Shown here piece by piece: positions 15,276 through 26,175 of a stretch of DNA of 64,000 nucleotides. Made by a program: the position numbers and the translations under genes. The notes below the pieces were generated by a model. It made no database searches and had not been told where the DNA came from. It saw only the letters and a program-made list of their open reading frames with translations. The DNA comes from Leptoclinus maculatus. Taxonomy: Eukaryota; Chordata; Actinopteri; Perciformes; Stichaeidae. The stretch lies in contig JAVDOI010000009.1 in NCBI GenBank assembly GCA_032191485.1, forward strand, positions 18,519,843 to 18,583,842. Direction: 5' to 3'. The stretch's first letter is position 1, and each line of letters opens with the position of its first letter.

Positions 15276-17806
15276 CGGGTTCATTGAATCTCATTTGCTG
15301 TAGTAATAGGCTATTATTTGTTATGTCAAAATTCATTAGCACCTGCTATAAAACAATCCAGCCTCCTCATAGCTCCACAATCACGATTCTCTGCTCTGCT
15401 GCTGATATTATTCACATTGAAGTTTAAAGTCATGTTGTTCGTTTACCAAATATCAAATTGTGCATGTAGGGAGGCCCCAAAAATGCAGTTTGGCTAGAAA
15501 GGCTGCTTCCAGTGCTGCTTCCAGCGCAGCTTGTTTTAAGTAGATCTTTAAAAATCCAATCAGATCCAATCAGATTTCACCCCTATGTTGTCTCTAAGTA
15601 AAAAAATCTGCCTGGAGGCCTTCAGAATTACAAGTGAATCCCTTTGCAGTTTAAGTAAATGGGGACGGTATTGTTCATTGTCATAGTCTTCAACCAATCA
15701 GATCTTTAGTTTGACATGTTGGGCGTATTCTTTGACATGTCAGAGCCTTCTAGCTGGCCTACAAGTACGTCAGCATTAAGGTGCGGCATGATTGGTCAGT
15801 CGGCTAGTGTGACTGTTGTGAAACTAGCTAGCAGAACTTTGTAGTAGTAAGAGTTAAAGTTTAAAGATATGTAAACACGCGTTTTGGCATGTTTGGCGAT
15901 AACAATCCTAATATACATGTACATTTTCAGCCCTCAAACGCATTATTGAAGCTACTTAGCATAATTTTGGGAGCAGGACCACACCTCTAACCGGTATTCC
16001 TATAAATACATCCCTAACCCACTCATTCCTTCCTGTTTACGCATTCCAAACCCCACCCTCCCAACCCCTTTTTCCTCTTCCTCTCTCCTTCTCTCTTTCT
16101 ATCTTTTTCGTAGGGTCCTGAAGGGGTTCGTCGTGCCCGGGCGCCACGGCGGATCCTCCAACAAAGCTCCCCACAACTCATCTGACCAACTAGACGGAAG
16201 TCATGTACAATCCTCGCTATCATTCATGTCTCACAAATAAATTGTTAAACACATTCCGTTGATGGTGTGGTCCTTGCTAGTGAAAAAGGTATTCAAGAAA
16301 TACAACTGGGGAGGCTCGACTGTCATCACCGTCCATGAATCGAGAAGAACCTCTTGCTGGAACTGAACTGCACCGATGTACTGTACAACCGTGTCATTGA
16401 ACTCTTTGTAATCAAAGAAAGGAGGATATACTTTGTCTTCTGGGCCCGACCGAGGACCATTTGGGGTTTGAGCAAGACCGTTTAGCGAAGAGCGTGTCGT
16501 AGAATGCACTTCTCAGAAACGAATGTAATGAATGCTACACACATGTTATATACCGACTTAACGAAGAGATTCTGGGTAACAAAATCACCGAAGCCACTTT
16601 ACACACTGCAAACACAATGATACACAAACTAATATAATCAACAAGAAGATTTACCACAATATCACGTATTTTTCGCCATGACTCTGCAAGCTCCGCACTA
16701 CGGAGAGGGCTACGAACAAAAAGCTAACGGCTAACACGGCCGACCAATACATCTCAGAGCACGAGCATTCAACACAGAATCCAGAGATATCTTCAGAATG
16801 TCTCTCCGTGAAACCATTACAAAGATACAAGCACCACAAGCCGCTCCACCGCAGAAAAAAACATAAATGCACCTTACTTTGAGATGAATCATGAAGAAAA
16901 GGGTATCATATCTCGTTTTCCCAGCTAAATACACTGTTGCTACGTATATCCTGTGTTTTTTTAAGTGTTTCCTGAAGAAGGGGTGTCAAACAGGCTTGGG
17001 GGACCGTGGGGGAAGGGATTTGACTTTCGGCGAATCCGTTTTTATGCTGGGCGACGCATGGCACATTTTTTATTTTTACTGGCTAACGATTCTGTCAATC
17101 AACACCAGCTTACGCCCAGTGTTTTTTTTTAGACTCTTCCGCATCGAACGAGGTGTCATAGTCTGAAATTGACCAATCATAGGCTGAGATAGCCTTACAT
17201 ACACACATGAAGACTGCAGTCAGACAAGGATGGATCCATGGTTTACAGGCTCTGAGAGGACCCTGGCTCTCAAAATGATGCCAAACTGCTGTATTTGGAT
17301 AGATTGAACACTATTAGTGATAAAACAAGTGAAATATATAGTTATATAGTATATAAAATTACAATGGAACAGCTGGTTCCAAAATGACAATTTGGCTGAC
17401 CTCGCCTGACCTCTCTGTACTAAAACCTCTCTAACTTTTTGTTGCTTCACTTTATCAAAGCCATTTTGCAGAGAGACTGCTGATATGTTCTGCTGTGATG
17501 TGGGAGTGTGGGAACTTTCACCTGCATCATTCAAAAGAGATACTCATGCTTTCAATGCTTTTTTTCAGGCGAACCTGAAACTTTTCAATTTGAGCTGTGT
17601 GCCATCTTCATTTACTATTAACTAGTAACATATACACAATATTTACACATCTGAACAAATCTCACAAGTGTTTCCTGTATTATAACATACAAATTATTAA
17701 AATAGACTTTGTAGTTACAGAATTACAGTCTTTTTAGCATGGGTATGCAATTTTTGAGCAGAGGCCTAAAAATAGAGCTAGGGCTTAAAAGGTATAGTGA
17801 ACAGCA
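15276..17806. other. non-coding sequence, unclassified
   Basis: About 2.5 kb with no recognised exon. Around 15960-16240 there is a TATA-like CTATAAATAC, a pyrimidine-rich stretch and an AATAAA, a layout that could mark an old solo LTR. No terminal TG/CA pair with a target duplication was found, so it is not called. A minus-strand ORF of 92 codons at 16231-16509 has no recognisable family. Confidence 0.35.
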
Positions 17807-18213
17807 GCTTTGGTAAGTGACTACTGTGTTAATTTTTCTATAGTGTCGTTTTTATGATGTGGTTAATATTGTTCCCTCTAATGTGAATAATATTTAAATG
17901 GTGCCCTCGAGTGTGTGGCGGAATGCGTGTTTTAGCGTCGCAGTTTTGCTGGAATGTGCAGAGGCCTGTTGAATCGTGTTATTTGGGTTTTATGTTATTC
18001 TACCTGCTTTGTTGTCATATAAATATATGTGACTGGTTGTTGTGAGTTTGTTCTTGTCATTGTGTTAATTACATTGATTTTGACTATATACATTGCCTGT
18101 TAATAACGAAGCATCCCGTCATGCTGGCATCATAATAAGGTTATTAGGAGGTGGTTCAACTGTAGTAGGACAGCACTGAAGGCCCAGGTATAAAATACAC
18201 AGCCCGCCACTGC
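17807..18213. mobile_element. hAT-like repeat family, copy A
   Basis: About 400 bp ending GGCCCAGGTATAAAATACAC then CCCGCCACTG. The reverse complement therefore starts CAGTGGCGGG, a hAT-type terminus. It is about 95% identical by eye (about 20 substitutions over about 390 aligned positions) to copy B at 21380-21824. Inverted copies occur at 39977-41815 and, in related form, at 49722-50338. Copy A has lost about 35 bp, present in copy B, near 17829. Only one terminus can be defined; the other boundary is unclear. Confidence 0.65.
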
Positions 18214-18300
18214 CTTAAAGGCACATGTTTCATGTATATCAAAACGGTTTTAATCGCTCTTTCAACTGTTTTAATCCCGACTGGAACATGGCGAGAATAA

Positions 18301-18342
<42 letters not shown>

Positions 18343-18494
18343 GTCTGAATGAGGCTCTAGTCTCTCCGAGTCTGAGGTGATGAAGAGGAGAACCTTTGCA
18401 GATTTTCACATACACACACAGCAACAACCCGAACCAGAGAGACAACACATACAGAAGACGGAAAGACCTATATATAGATCTGGCAGCTGTTGAA
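18214..18494. other. spacer with (CA)n tract at 18302-18339
   Basis: A short unique stretch between copy A and the satellite. It contains a (CA)19 tract. No gene. Confidence 0.6.
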
Positions 18495-18750
18495 CTTTGT
18501 GTGTGTGTGTGTTGTGTGTGTGTTCTGTTCTGTGTGTGTGTGTATACGTTCTGTGTTCTGTTCTGTGTGTGTTCTGTGTTATATGTGTGTTTTGTGTTCT
18601 GTGTTCCATTCCGTGTTCCATGTTGTGTTCCGTTGTGTTCTGTGTTCCGTTCCGAGTTCCGTGTTCCATGTTTTGTGTTCTGTGTTCTGTGTGTGTTCCT
18701 TTCCGTGTTCCATGTTCCGTTCCGTGTTCCGTTCCGTGTGCCGTTCCGTT
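18495..18750. repeat. GTTCTGT-type satellite, left block
   Basis: Irregular tandem variants of GTTCTGTGT, GTGTGT, and GTTCCGT/GTTCCATT words. It continues, in the same orientation and composition, at 20632-21379 beyond the LINE fragment. Translations are Cys/Val/Leu/Phe-only and are not proteins. Confidence 0.85.
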
Positions 18751-20631
18751 TTTGAGGCTGCTGCTACAGACCTGGATGGGCTCACTGACACTGTGACATC
18801 ATACATCAGTTTTTGTGAGGACATGTGTGTGCCGACTAAAACCTTCTGCACATACATCAACAATAAACCCTGGTTCACTGCAAGAGTCAGGCAGCTTCGT
18901 CGGGCTAAGGAGGAGGCCTACAGAAGTGGGGACAGGATCCTGTACAACCAGGCCAGAAACACACTGACGAGGGAGATCAGGGTAGCAAAGAGAAGCTACA
19001 CTGAAAAGCTGGAAAAAAAGTTTTCAGTCAACGACCCATCGTCAGTGTGGAGAGGCCTGCAAGTACTCACAAACTACAGGAGACCCTCCTGCCTGAAAGT
19101 CTGTGCTGACCAGCTGGCCCCCATCTTCACGCAGATCTTCAACCGATCATTGGAGCTGTGTGAAGTCCCCTCATGCTTCAAATGCTCCACGATCATCCCG
19201 GTCCCCAAGAAATCCTCCATCACAGGATTAAATGACTACAGGCCCGTCGCCCTGATGTCTGTGGTCATGAAATCCTTTGAAAGACTGGTGTTGACCTATC
19301 TGGATGGGCCAGCAGGGGCCAGCCCCTACAGTTTGCCTACCGGGCAAACAGGTTGGTGGATGATGCAGTCAAAATGTCAAAAAACACCTCGACTCCCCAG
19401 GGACATATGCAAGGGTTCTGTTTGTGGACTTCAGCTCAGCGTTCAACACCATCATCCCGGAGATACTTCAACCCAAACTCTCCCAGCTTACTGTGCCAGC
19501 CTCCACCTGTCAGTGGATCACAAACTTCCTGACAGACAGGACGCAGCAGGTGAGGCTGGGAAAAATCACATCCAGCATCCGGACTATCAGCACTGGCGCC
19601 CCCAAGGGATGTGTGCTCTCCCCACTGCTCTTCTCCCTCTACACCAACGACTGCACCTCAAAAGGACCTAACTGTTTAACTCCTGAAGTTCACAGATGAC
19701 ACAACGGTCATCGGCCTCATCAGGGACGGTGATGAGTCTGCGTACAGACGGGAGGTTGAACAGCTGGTCCTCTGGTGTGGTCAGAACAACCTGGAGCTGA
19801 ACAAGCTCAAAACTGTAGAGATGACAGTGGACTTCAGGAGGAGCCCCCCAACACTGCCCCCCGCTGCTGTGGAGACCTTCAGGTTTCTGGGATCCACAAT
19901 CTCCCAGGACCTGAAGTGGGCCCCCAACATCGACACCATCAGGAAAAAGGCCCAGCAGAGGTTGTACTTCCTGCGCCAGCTCAGGAAGTTCAACCTGTCT
20001 CAGGAGCTGCTGATTCTTTTCTACTCCACCATCATCCAGTCTGTTCTCTGGTATTCCATAACTGTGTGGTTTGGATCGGCCACCAAACAGGACAGAAACA
20101 GACTACAACGGATTGTCAGGTCTGGAGAGAGAATCATTGGTTGCAGCCTGCCCCCCATCCTGGACTTGTACACCTCCAGAGTCAGGAAACGGGCTGGAAA
20201 GATCACTGCAGACCCCTCACACCCTGGACACAAGCTGTTCCAACTCCTCCCCTCTGGTAGGAGCTACAGAGCACTGTACGCCAAAACCACCAGACACAGG
20301 AACAGCTTCTGGCCGTCACTCTGATGAACAAATAATCAGACATATTGCATCTTCATTTGCACTATTACCACCTTCTGCACTAATATCCCGAATCCATCGT
20401 CCATTGTCATTGTTGTTGTTCTTTATGTTCTTTATGCTCATATATATTCTTCGATATATATTTATATTGTACATAGTACTTAAATGTTAATGTTTATGCT
20501 TAGTTTCTCTGTTCTACTTTGTTGTCTTTAATGTCCTTGTTTTTATATTTCTATTGTTTATTGTATATTCTATGTGTGTATGTACGAGTCAAATTAAAGC
20601 CAATAAAGCTGATTCTGATTCTGATTCTGGT
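18751..20631 (+). pseudogene. L2/Rex1-like LINE fragment with reverse transcriptase remnants
   Basis: Conceptual pieces in three frames align in order with an L2-type ORF2. A linker (NKPWFTARVRQLRRAKEEAY) is followed by RT segments (IIPVPKKSSITGLNDYRPVAL; LFVDFSSAFNTIIP; GAPKGCVLSPLLFSLYTND; then KFTDDTTVIGLI at about 19686). A thumb and C-terminal part follow (NNLELN; FRFLGSTIS; LPSGRSYRAL). Frame changes fall near 19290-19400 and 19660-19683, and there are internal deletions, so it is not functional. The usual FADD catalytic box reads FTDD here. The 3' tail at 20604-20631 is tandem GATTCT, as expected for a TPRT-type tail. The 5' half (endonuclease) is missing. The clade is assigned from motif memory. 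Confidence 0.85.
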
Positions 20632-21379
20632 GTTCTGTGTGTTTTCCGTGTTCTGTGTTCTGTGTGTGTTCTGTGTTGGTGTTTTGTGTGTTGTGTGTTT
20701 GTTCCGTGTTCTGTTTCGTGTTCTGTGTTCTGTTCTGTGTGTGTTCTGTGTTGTGTGTTTTGTAATTTGTGTGTCTGTGTTCTGTTCTGTGTTCTGTTCC
20801 ATGTTCCGTGTTCTGTTTGTGTTATTATGTGTTCCCTGTTGTGTGTTCCGTGTTCTGTGTTCTGTTTGTGTTCTGTGTTCTGTGTGTGTTATGTGTTATG
20901 TGTTATGTGTTATGTGTTGTGTGTTGTTTGTTGTGTGTCGTGTGTTGTGTGGTGTGTGTTGTGTGTTCTGTTCCGTGTCCGTGTTCCGTTTTCTGTTCTG
21001 TGCTGTGTTCTGTTCTGTGTGTGTTCCGTGTTCTGTGTGGGTTCCGTGTTCTGTGTGGGTTCTGTGTTCTTTATCCTGTGTGTTTTTTGTGTTCTGTGTC
21101 TGTTCTGTGATCCGTGTTCTGTGAGTGTTCCGTGTTCTGTGTTGTGTTCCGTTCCGTGTTCCGTTCCGTGTTCTGTGTGTTTTCCGTGTTCTGTTTGTGT
21201 TCTGTGTTTTATGTACTGTGTGTGTTCTGTGTTTTGTGTTTGTTCTATGTTCTGTGTCATGTGTGCGTTCTGTGTTCCGTGTGTGTTCTGTGTTCTGTTT
21301 GTGTTCTGTGTGTGTTCCGTGTTCTGTGTTCTGTGTGTGTTTTGTGTTCTGTGTTCTGTGTGTGTTTTGTGTTCTGTGT
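20632..21379. repeat. GTTCTGT-type satellite, right block
   Basis: About 750 bp of imperfect TGTTCTGTG/TGTTCCGTG units mixed with GTGTGT runs and a short ATGTGTT sub-array near 20889-20918. It abuts copy B of the hAT-like repeat at 21380 with no spacer. Long open frames (for example 20519-21124 and 20554-21414) are repeat artefacts. Confidence 0.9.
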
Positions 21380-21824
21380 TAAGTGAACTGCTTTTGTTTT
21401 TACATATGCAGTAGCGTTACTACTGTGTTAATTTTTCTATAGTGTCATTTTTATGATATGGTTAACATTGTTCCCTCTGATGTGAATAATATTTGAATGG
21501 TGCTCTTGAGTGTGTGGCAGAATGCGTGTTTTAGCGCGTGTTTTAGCGCCGCAGTTTTGCTGGAATGTGCAGAGGCCTGTTGAATCGTGTTATTTGGGTT
21601 TTATGTTATTCTACCTGCTTTGTTGTCATATAAATATATGTGACTGGTTGTTGTGAGTTTCTTCTTGTAATTGTGTTATTACATTGATTTTGACTATATA
21701 CATTGTCCGTTAATGACGAAGCATCCCGTCATGCTGGCGTCATAATGAAGTTATTAGGAGGTGGTTCAACTGTACTAGGACAGCACTGAAAGCCCAGGTA
21801 TAAAATACACGGCCCGCCACTGTT
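21380..21824. mobile_element. hAT-like repeat family, copy B
   Basis: Direct-orientation relative of copy A, about 95% identical by eye. It carries a 13-bp local duplication (CGTGTTTTAGCG repeated near 21530-21549) and ends CACGGCCCGCCACTG. Compared with the inverted copy near 41780, homology begins exactly at AAGTGAACTGC, where satellite sequence replaces the expected upstream portion. Confidence 0.65.
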
Positions 21825-23256
21825 CTTGTTTAACTGATAATATAAAGAATATAGTATTGTTTATACACCAGGCAACATGTAGAGCATATCACATTGCTCA
21901 TTAAAATCCTTCCATATCACCAGTGTTACCCCACTGAAGCCCATCACTCCTCACCAGCACATTTTGCGGGAGCGTATCAGGCATGGAAACTGTATTTTCA
22001 GTTCCTGAGCAGCAGAGACAATGAGGTACTTCTTTGCAACAATCCAGCCCTGGGCCGAGCTGGTCTGAGAGATATTAAAGCAGACTGACAGATCTAATTA
22101 TCACCTCCCCACTTTGTCTGCTCCAACTCTGATGAAAAGTACTACATTGCATCAGACATCCTCTGCCCTCAAACTAACTTTCACCTTTGCTAATAACTAA
22201 GAGTGTAGTTATTTGGAATACCTGCTGAGGGCATGTCTCAGAATAGACAGAAAGGGATTTGCAATAAGGCTGAATTCATGAAAGGAGGAGACCATCATTA
22301 TTCCAATGCTTGCAGCAGTATACCCCTCTCTTTTTCCATGTTTCTCATTTTCTCTTCTTTGGACAATGATCCAAAGTCACTTTTGTAAAAATGTAAAGAC
22401 TTTCAGTTCCCTGCATTTTCTCTTCCTCTCCTCCCATTTGTTCTGTTTCTGGATAGTTTTAAGTTCTCATATACTGTTACTCATATATTGCAAATGGCCT
22501 TGTGATGGGAGAGAGGCTATGCTGGACGGGATGGTTCGTTTGCATACACGCGCAAAGTAGCACTCTCAGACAATACCAAATGCAGAAGACCCTCTCTGCT
22601 GACCTCCTCACCAACTCGGCATCTGCTGCCAGATTCCCTTTCACTTCCTTACAAATCACTTAGAAAAAGGGGGCAGGCCCCATTCTGCTGGCAGGATGTT
22701 ATGTCGCTCCTGTGGATGGGTATAGGCCTAGCTCACACCGTCCTTTGCTGTCTCCTTTTGCTTTTTTCATTGTATGGTTACTTCATGGATATCATGTTTC
22801 ATTGGACTAATGGACTCTGTGTGTGTGCTTACATATGCTTCCCTGTTAGCCGTACTTAATGTCCTCTCAAACTGGTTGTCGTGGAAACCTTGGTCAGGTC
22901 TGGTCTGCAGCTGCTGTCAAACACTGAAGCATGCTGGGACATGCGGTGATGAGGGTTGGTTAATCATCAGCCACCATGTCAGATCTGTAGCCACATGATA
23001 TGTAATGTCGGCACTCAGTTTCTAAACCCTGAAACAGTTTAATTTGTATGCAGAGACAGAAAACATGTCAAAGATGTCACAGCTAAAATGGTGACAAACT
23101 CATCTCCTGCCCCATTTTTACTGTGTATCAACTGTGGGTGTGAGGACGTCACATGCCAGTAACTATTCACATAGATGGTGATTTGCATTATTCAAAGATT
23201 TAGCAATTCAAGTCAACTAGTAGAACTGAGTAAACACAACGTTCCATCAGCTGTTT
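21825..23256. other. non-coding sequence, no gene seen
   Basis: No recognisable exon or transposon end. Confidence 0.4.
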
Positions 23257-23287
23257 GGATTAGGGTTAACCCTAACCTTAACCCTAT
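23257..23287. repeat. short inverted telomere-like motif
   Basis: GATTAGGGTTAACCCTAACC followed by TTAACCCTA: TTAGGG and CCCTAA words meeting head to head. Only about five motif units, so it is not a telomere remnant of proven significance. Such runs are common in fish genomes. Confidence 0.6.
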
Positions 23288-23424
23288 TTAAATACAGCCA
23301 CAAAGCATCTGTAACTATATTTAATGAGCTGCAAACAACTCTAAACTATATCAGAAATGAAAAAAACAAGATGCCTAAGATTCTGAAATGTTTCCTGTGT
23401 ACCAGGGATGGATTACCATTCACG

Positions 23425-24222
23425 TGACGTGAACCTCTAATGGTTGAGGCTAGACATTAACCTCTAATGGTTGAGGTAAGACATGAACCTCTAATGGTTG
23501 AGGTTACACATTAACCTCTAATGGTTGAGGTAAGACATTAACCTCGAATGGTTGAGGTTATACATTAACCTCTAATGGTTGAGGTTATACGTGAACCTCT
23601 AATGGTTGAGGTTAGACGTGAACCTCTAATGGTTGAGGTTATACATTAACCTCTAATGGTTGAGGTAAGACGTGAACCTCTAATGGTTGAGGTTATACAT
23701 TAACCTCTAATGGTTGAGGTTAGACATTAACCTCTAATGGTTGAGGTTAGACATGAACTTCTAATGGTTGAGGTTAGACATGAACCTCTAATGGTTGAGG
23801 TAAGACATGAACCTCTAATGGTTGAGGTTAGACATTAACCTCTAATGGTTGAGGTTAGACATGAACCTCTAATGGTTGAGGTTAGACATGAACTTCTAAT
23901 GGTTGAGGTTAGACATGAACCTCTAATGGTTGAGGTAAGACATGAACCTCTAATGGTTGAGGTTAGACATTAACCTCTAATGGTTGAGTTTATACATTAA
24001 CCTCTAATGGTTGAGGTAAGACATGAACCTCTAATGGTTGAGGTAAGACATTAACCTCTAATGGTTGAGGTAAGACAGGAACCTCTAAAGGTTGTTAGAC
24101 ATCAACCTCTAATGGTTGAGGTTAGACATGAACCTCTAATGGTTGAGGTTAGACATGAACCTCTAATGGTTGAGGTTAGACATTAACCTCTAAAGGTTGA
24201 GGTTAGAGATTAACCTCTAAAG
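23425..24222. repeat. 27-bp minisatellite, left arm
   Basis: About 29 units of a 27-bp repeat (consensus halves TAACCTCTAATGG and TTGAGGTTAGACAT). Each unit carries the inverted pair AACCTC/GAGGTT separated by 8 nt. Variants include a GAACC or TAACC start, GTAAGAC, TTATACAT, GAACTTC and a 24-bp short unit. Units from 23755 repeat in the same variant order from 23890, a 135-bp five-unit block duplication. The array resumes at 25396 after a transposon. Confidence 0.97.
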
Positions 24223-24592
24223 CAGTGGCAGCTGGTGGAAAATGTTCTTGGTAGGGCTGTGCCACATCCAATCAATTTCAGCAAACATCCCAGAATGATT
24301 TAATGCAAACAAATTAAGGTATCAAACACGCATTACTACTTTGCAGTTAAATATTTAACATTCATTCCAACACGAAAAAAAGCAGTAAATAACACTTTGA
24401 CAAACACGTCAGGACATCTTATTTTAGTCACCCTCACAGGGAATTCAGTATAATATAATATATATATCATATAATAATATTCTGTATAATATAATAATAT
24501 ATATATCATATAATATTCTGTATAATATAATAATATATATATCATATAATAATATTCACTATAATATAAAACACACACACACACACACACAC

Positions 24593-24659
<67 letters not shown>

Positions 24660-25387
24660 TTTATATATAACTATATATCCATTTCTCAGACAGGTGCTTC
24701 ATGTCCCTCACTCCCTAACTGTCCATGCTGGATCTGTCCCCGTTGTTTTAAAAAGCGAAATAAGTTATAAGCATGACTGCATCCAGCGAGCCAAACCTGT
24801 CTGGTGTACAGCTACTAGAGAAGCTTCATGTACTGCTTCTCTTTCCTGCTAGTCTGCTGTCTGATTGTGAGGTCAGGCTGATCTGGGATCAGCTCTTTCA
24901 GCTGTAGTTTCTCCTCTCAGTTCTCCTCTCAAACGGGTCTTGGAGGAGCAGTGCTCGCGCTGGCGCTCGCCTGTAGAGACTAGTCCCGACGAGAACGCGC
25001 AGCTTGGGGCAGAACGAAATCTGCCCCAAGCTGAATCTATTTGAGGACGCTGATTGGCTCAATTGTATGTCACTCATTTATATCTGTAGTCAGCATTAAA
25101 GCATCATTGGCTAAACTGCTTTATAGACCCGCCTCTTTGGGGCAGTTTCTCCAGCGCCCCAGCCAGCTGAGACGTGCACACACGGAGAGGACGTGCAGGA
25201 AAAGCATATATTTACCGCAGATATCATATTTTACACATATTCCTGGGTGATTCCATGTTTCAAAAACACAAATATTGTCAATTTGTATAGTTCATTATTA
25301 TTATTATTATTATTTATTTTATTTTTTATTATTTGTAGCTCAAGGGGGGGCGGCGCCCTAGCGCCCTCTATGGACCAGCCGCCACTG
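24223..25387. mobile_element. non-autonomous hAT-type transposon inside the minisatellite (1165 bp)
   Basis: Left end CAGTGGCAGCTGGTGG; right end GGACCAGCCGCCACTG, the inverted complement with few mismatches. Exact 8-bp target duplications CTCTAAAG lie at 24215-24222 and 25388-25395, both matching the minisatellite unit. The interior has a (CA)n-(TA)n tract at about 24569-24654, repeated TATAATATAATA/ATCATATAAT blocks at 24446-24560, and a GC-rich internal inverted repeat (CTTGGGGCAGA and TCTGCCCCAAG near 25003-25032). No transposase frame is present. CAGTG termini plus an 8-bp duplication place it in hAT. Confidence 0.9.
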
Positions 25388-25818
25388 CTCTAAAGGTTGA
25401 GGTTAGAGTTTAACCTGTAATGGTTGTTAGACATCAACCTCTAATGGTTGAGGTTAGACATGAACCTCTAATGGTTGAGGTTAGACATGAACCTCTAATG
25501 GTTGAGGTTAGACATGAACCTCTAATGGTTGAGGTTAGACATTAACCTCTAAAGGTTGAGGTTAGAGATTAACCTGTAATGGTTGAGGTTAGACATTAAC
25601 CTCTAAAGGTTGAGGTTATACATTAACCTCTAATGGTTGAGGTTAGACATTAACCTCTAATGGTTGAGGTTAGACATCAACCTCTAATGGTTGAGGTTAG
25701 ACATTAACCTCTAATGGTTGAGGTAAGATGTGAACCTCTAATGGTTGAGGTTAGACATGAACCTCTAATGGTTGAGGTAAGACGTGAACCTCTAATGGTT
25801 GAGGTTAGACATGAACCA
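25388..25818. repeat. 27-bp minisatellite, right arm
   Basis: About 16 further units in the same register and orientation as the left arm. The block beginning GTTGTTAGACATCAACC at 25423 reproduces the one at 24091. Once the transposon and one target duplication are removed, the two lie 159 bp apart, a second block duplication in the array. Confidence 0.96.
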
Positions 25819-25859
25819 TTAACCACCTGATAAAAGCTTACAAGCACATTTTAAACAAG

Positions 25860-26175
25860 ACTAAGACTAAATTTAACAGTTGGGGAAAGATGATGCAGAC
25901 GGTGCAGAACAAAGCGGTATAAGAACAGCTTTGTTCCAGCAGCCATCACCCAGGTGAACAAATCATAGCAACAGTGCACAGATGCTATAGAAGCAACGTT
26001 TGTGTACTTATTTATTTTATTTATTGATTGACTGATTTGTAGCCTTGTGTACTTTTATCATGTTTGTTTTGTTGTCTGTGTTCATTGTAATGTCTGTCGA
26101 GATGGATGCCTCGCTCTCTATTGCAAACCAAGTCTACCTACGGGTACAAATAAAAGTAACTTGAACCTGATGATG
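25860..26175 (+). pseudogene. probable LINE 3'-end fragment
   Basis: A partial Ser-Phe-Val-Pro-Ala-Ala-Ile-type C-terminus (LCSSSHHPGE in the shifted frame) is followed by a T-rich 3' UTR ending GGGTACAAATAAAAGTAAC TTGAACCTGATG. The layout fits the last 300 bp of an L2/CR1-type LINE, but too little coding sequence remains to be sure. Confidence 0.4.

Noticed and set aside
16231..16509. 92-codon minus-strand ORF and a TATA/AATAAA layout suggesting a gene or LTR
   Set aside because: No homologous family recognised and no LTR boundaries with target duplication found.
18490..21414. Long open reading frames of Cys, Val, Leu and Phe (up to 393 codons)
   Set aside because: The Cys/Val parts are translations of the GTTCTGT satellite. 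The only real coding homology inside is the broken LINE reverse transcriptase in other frames.
23425..25818. Regularly spaced short repeats resembling a CRISPR array
   Set aside because: Units are contiguous 27-bp tandem repeats without unique spacers, in a vertebrate genome.
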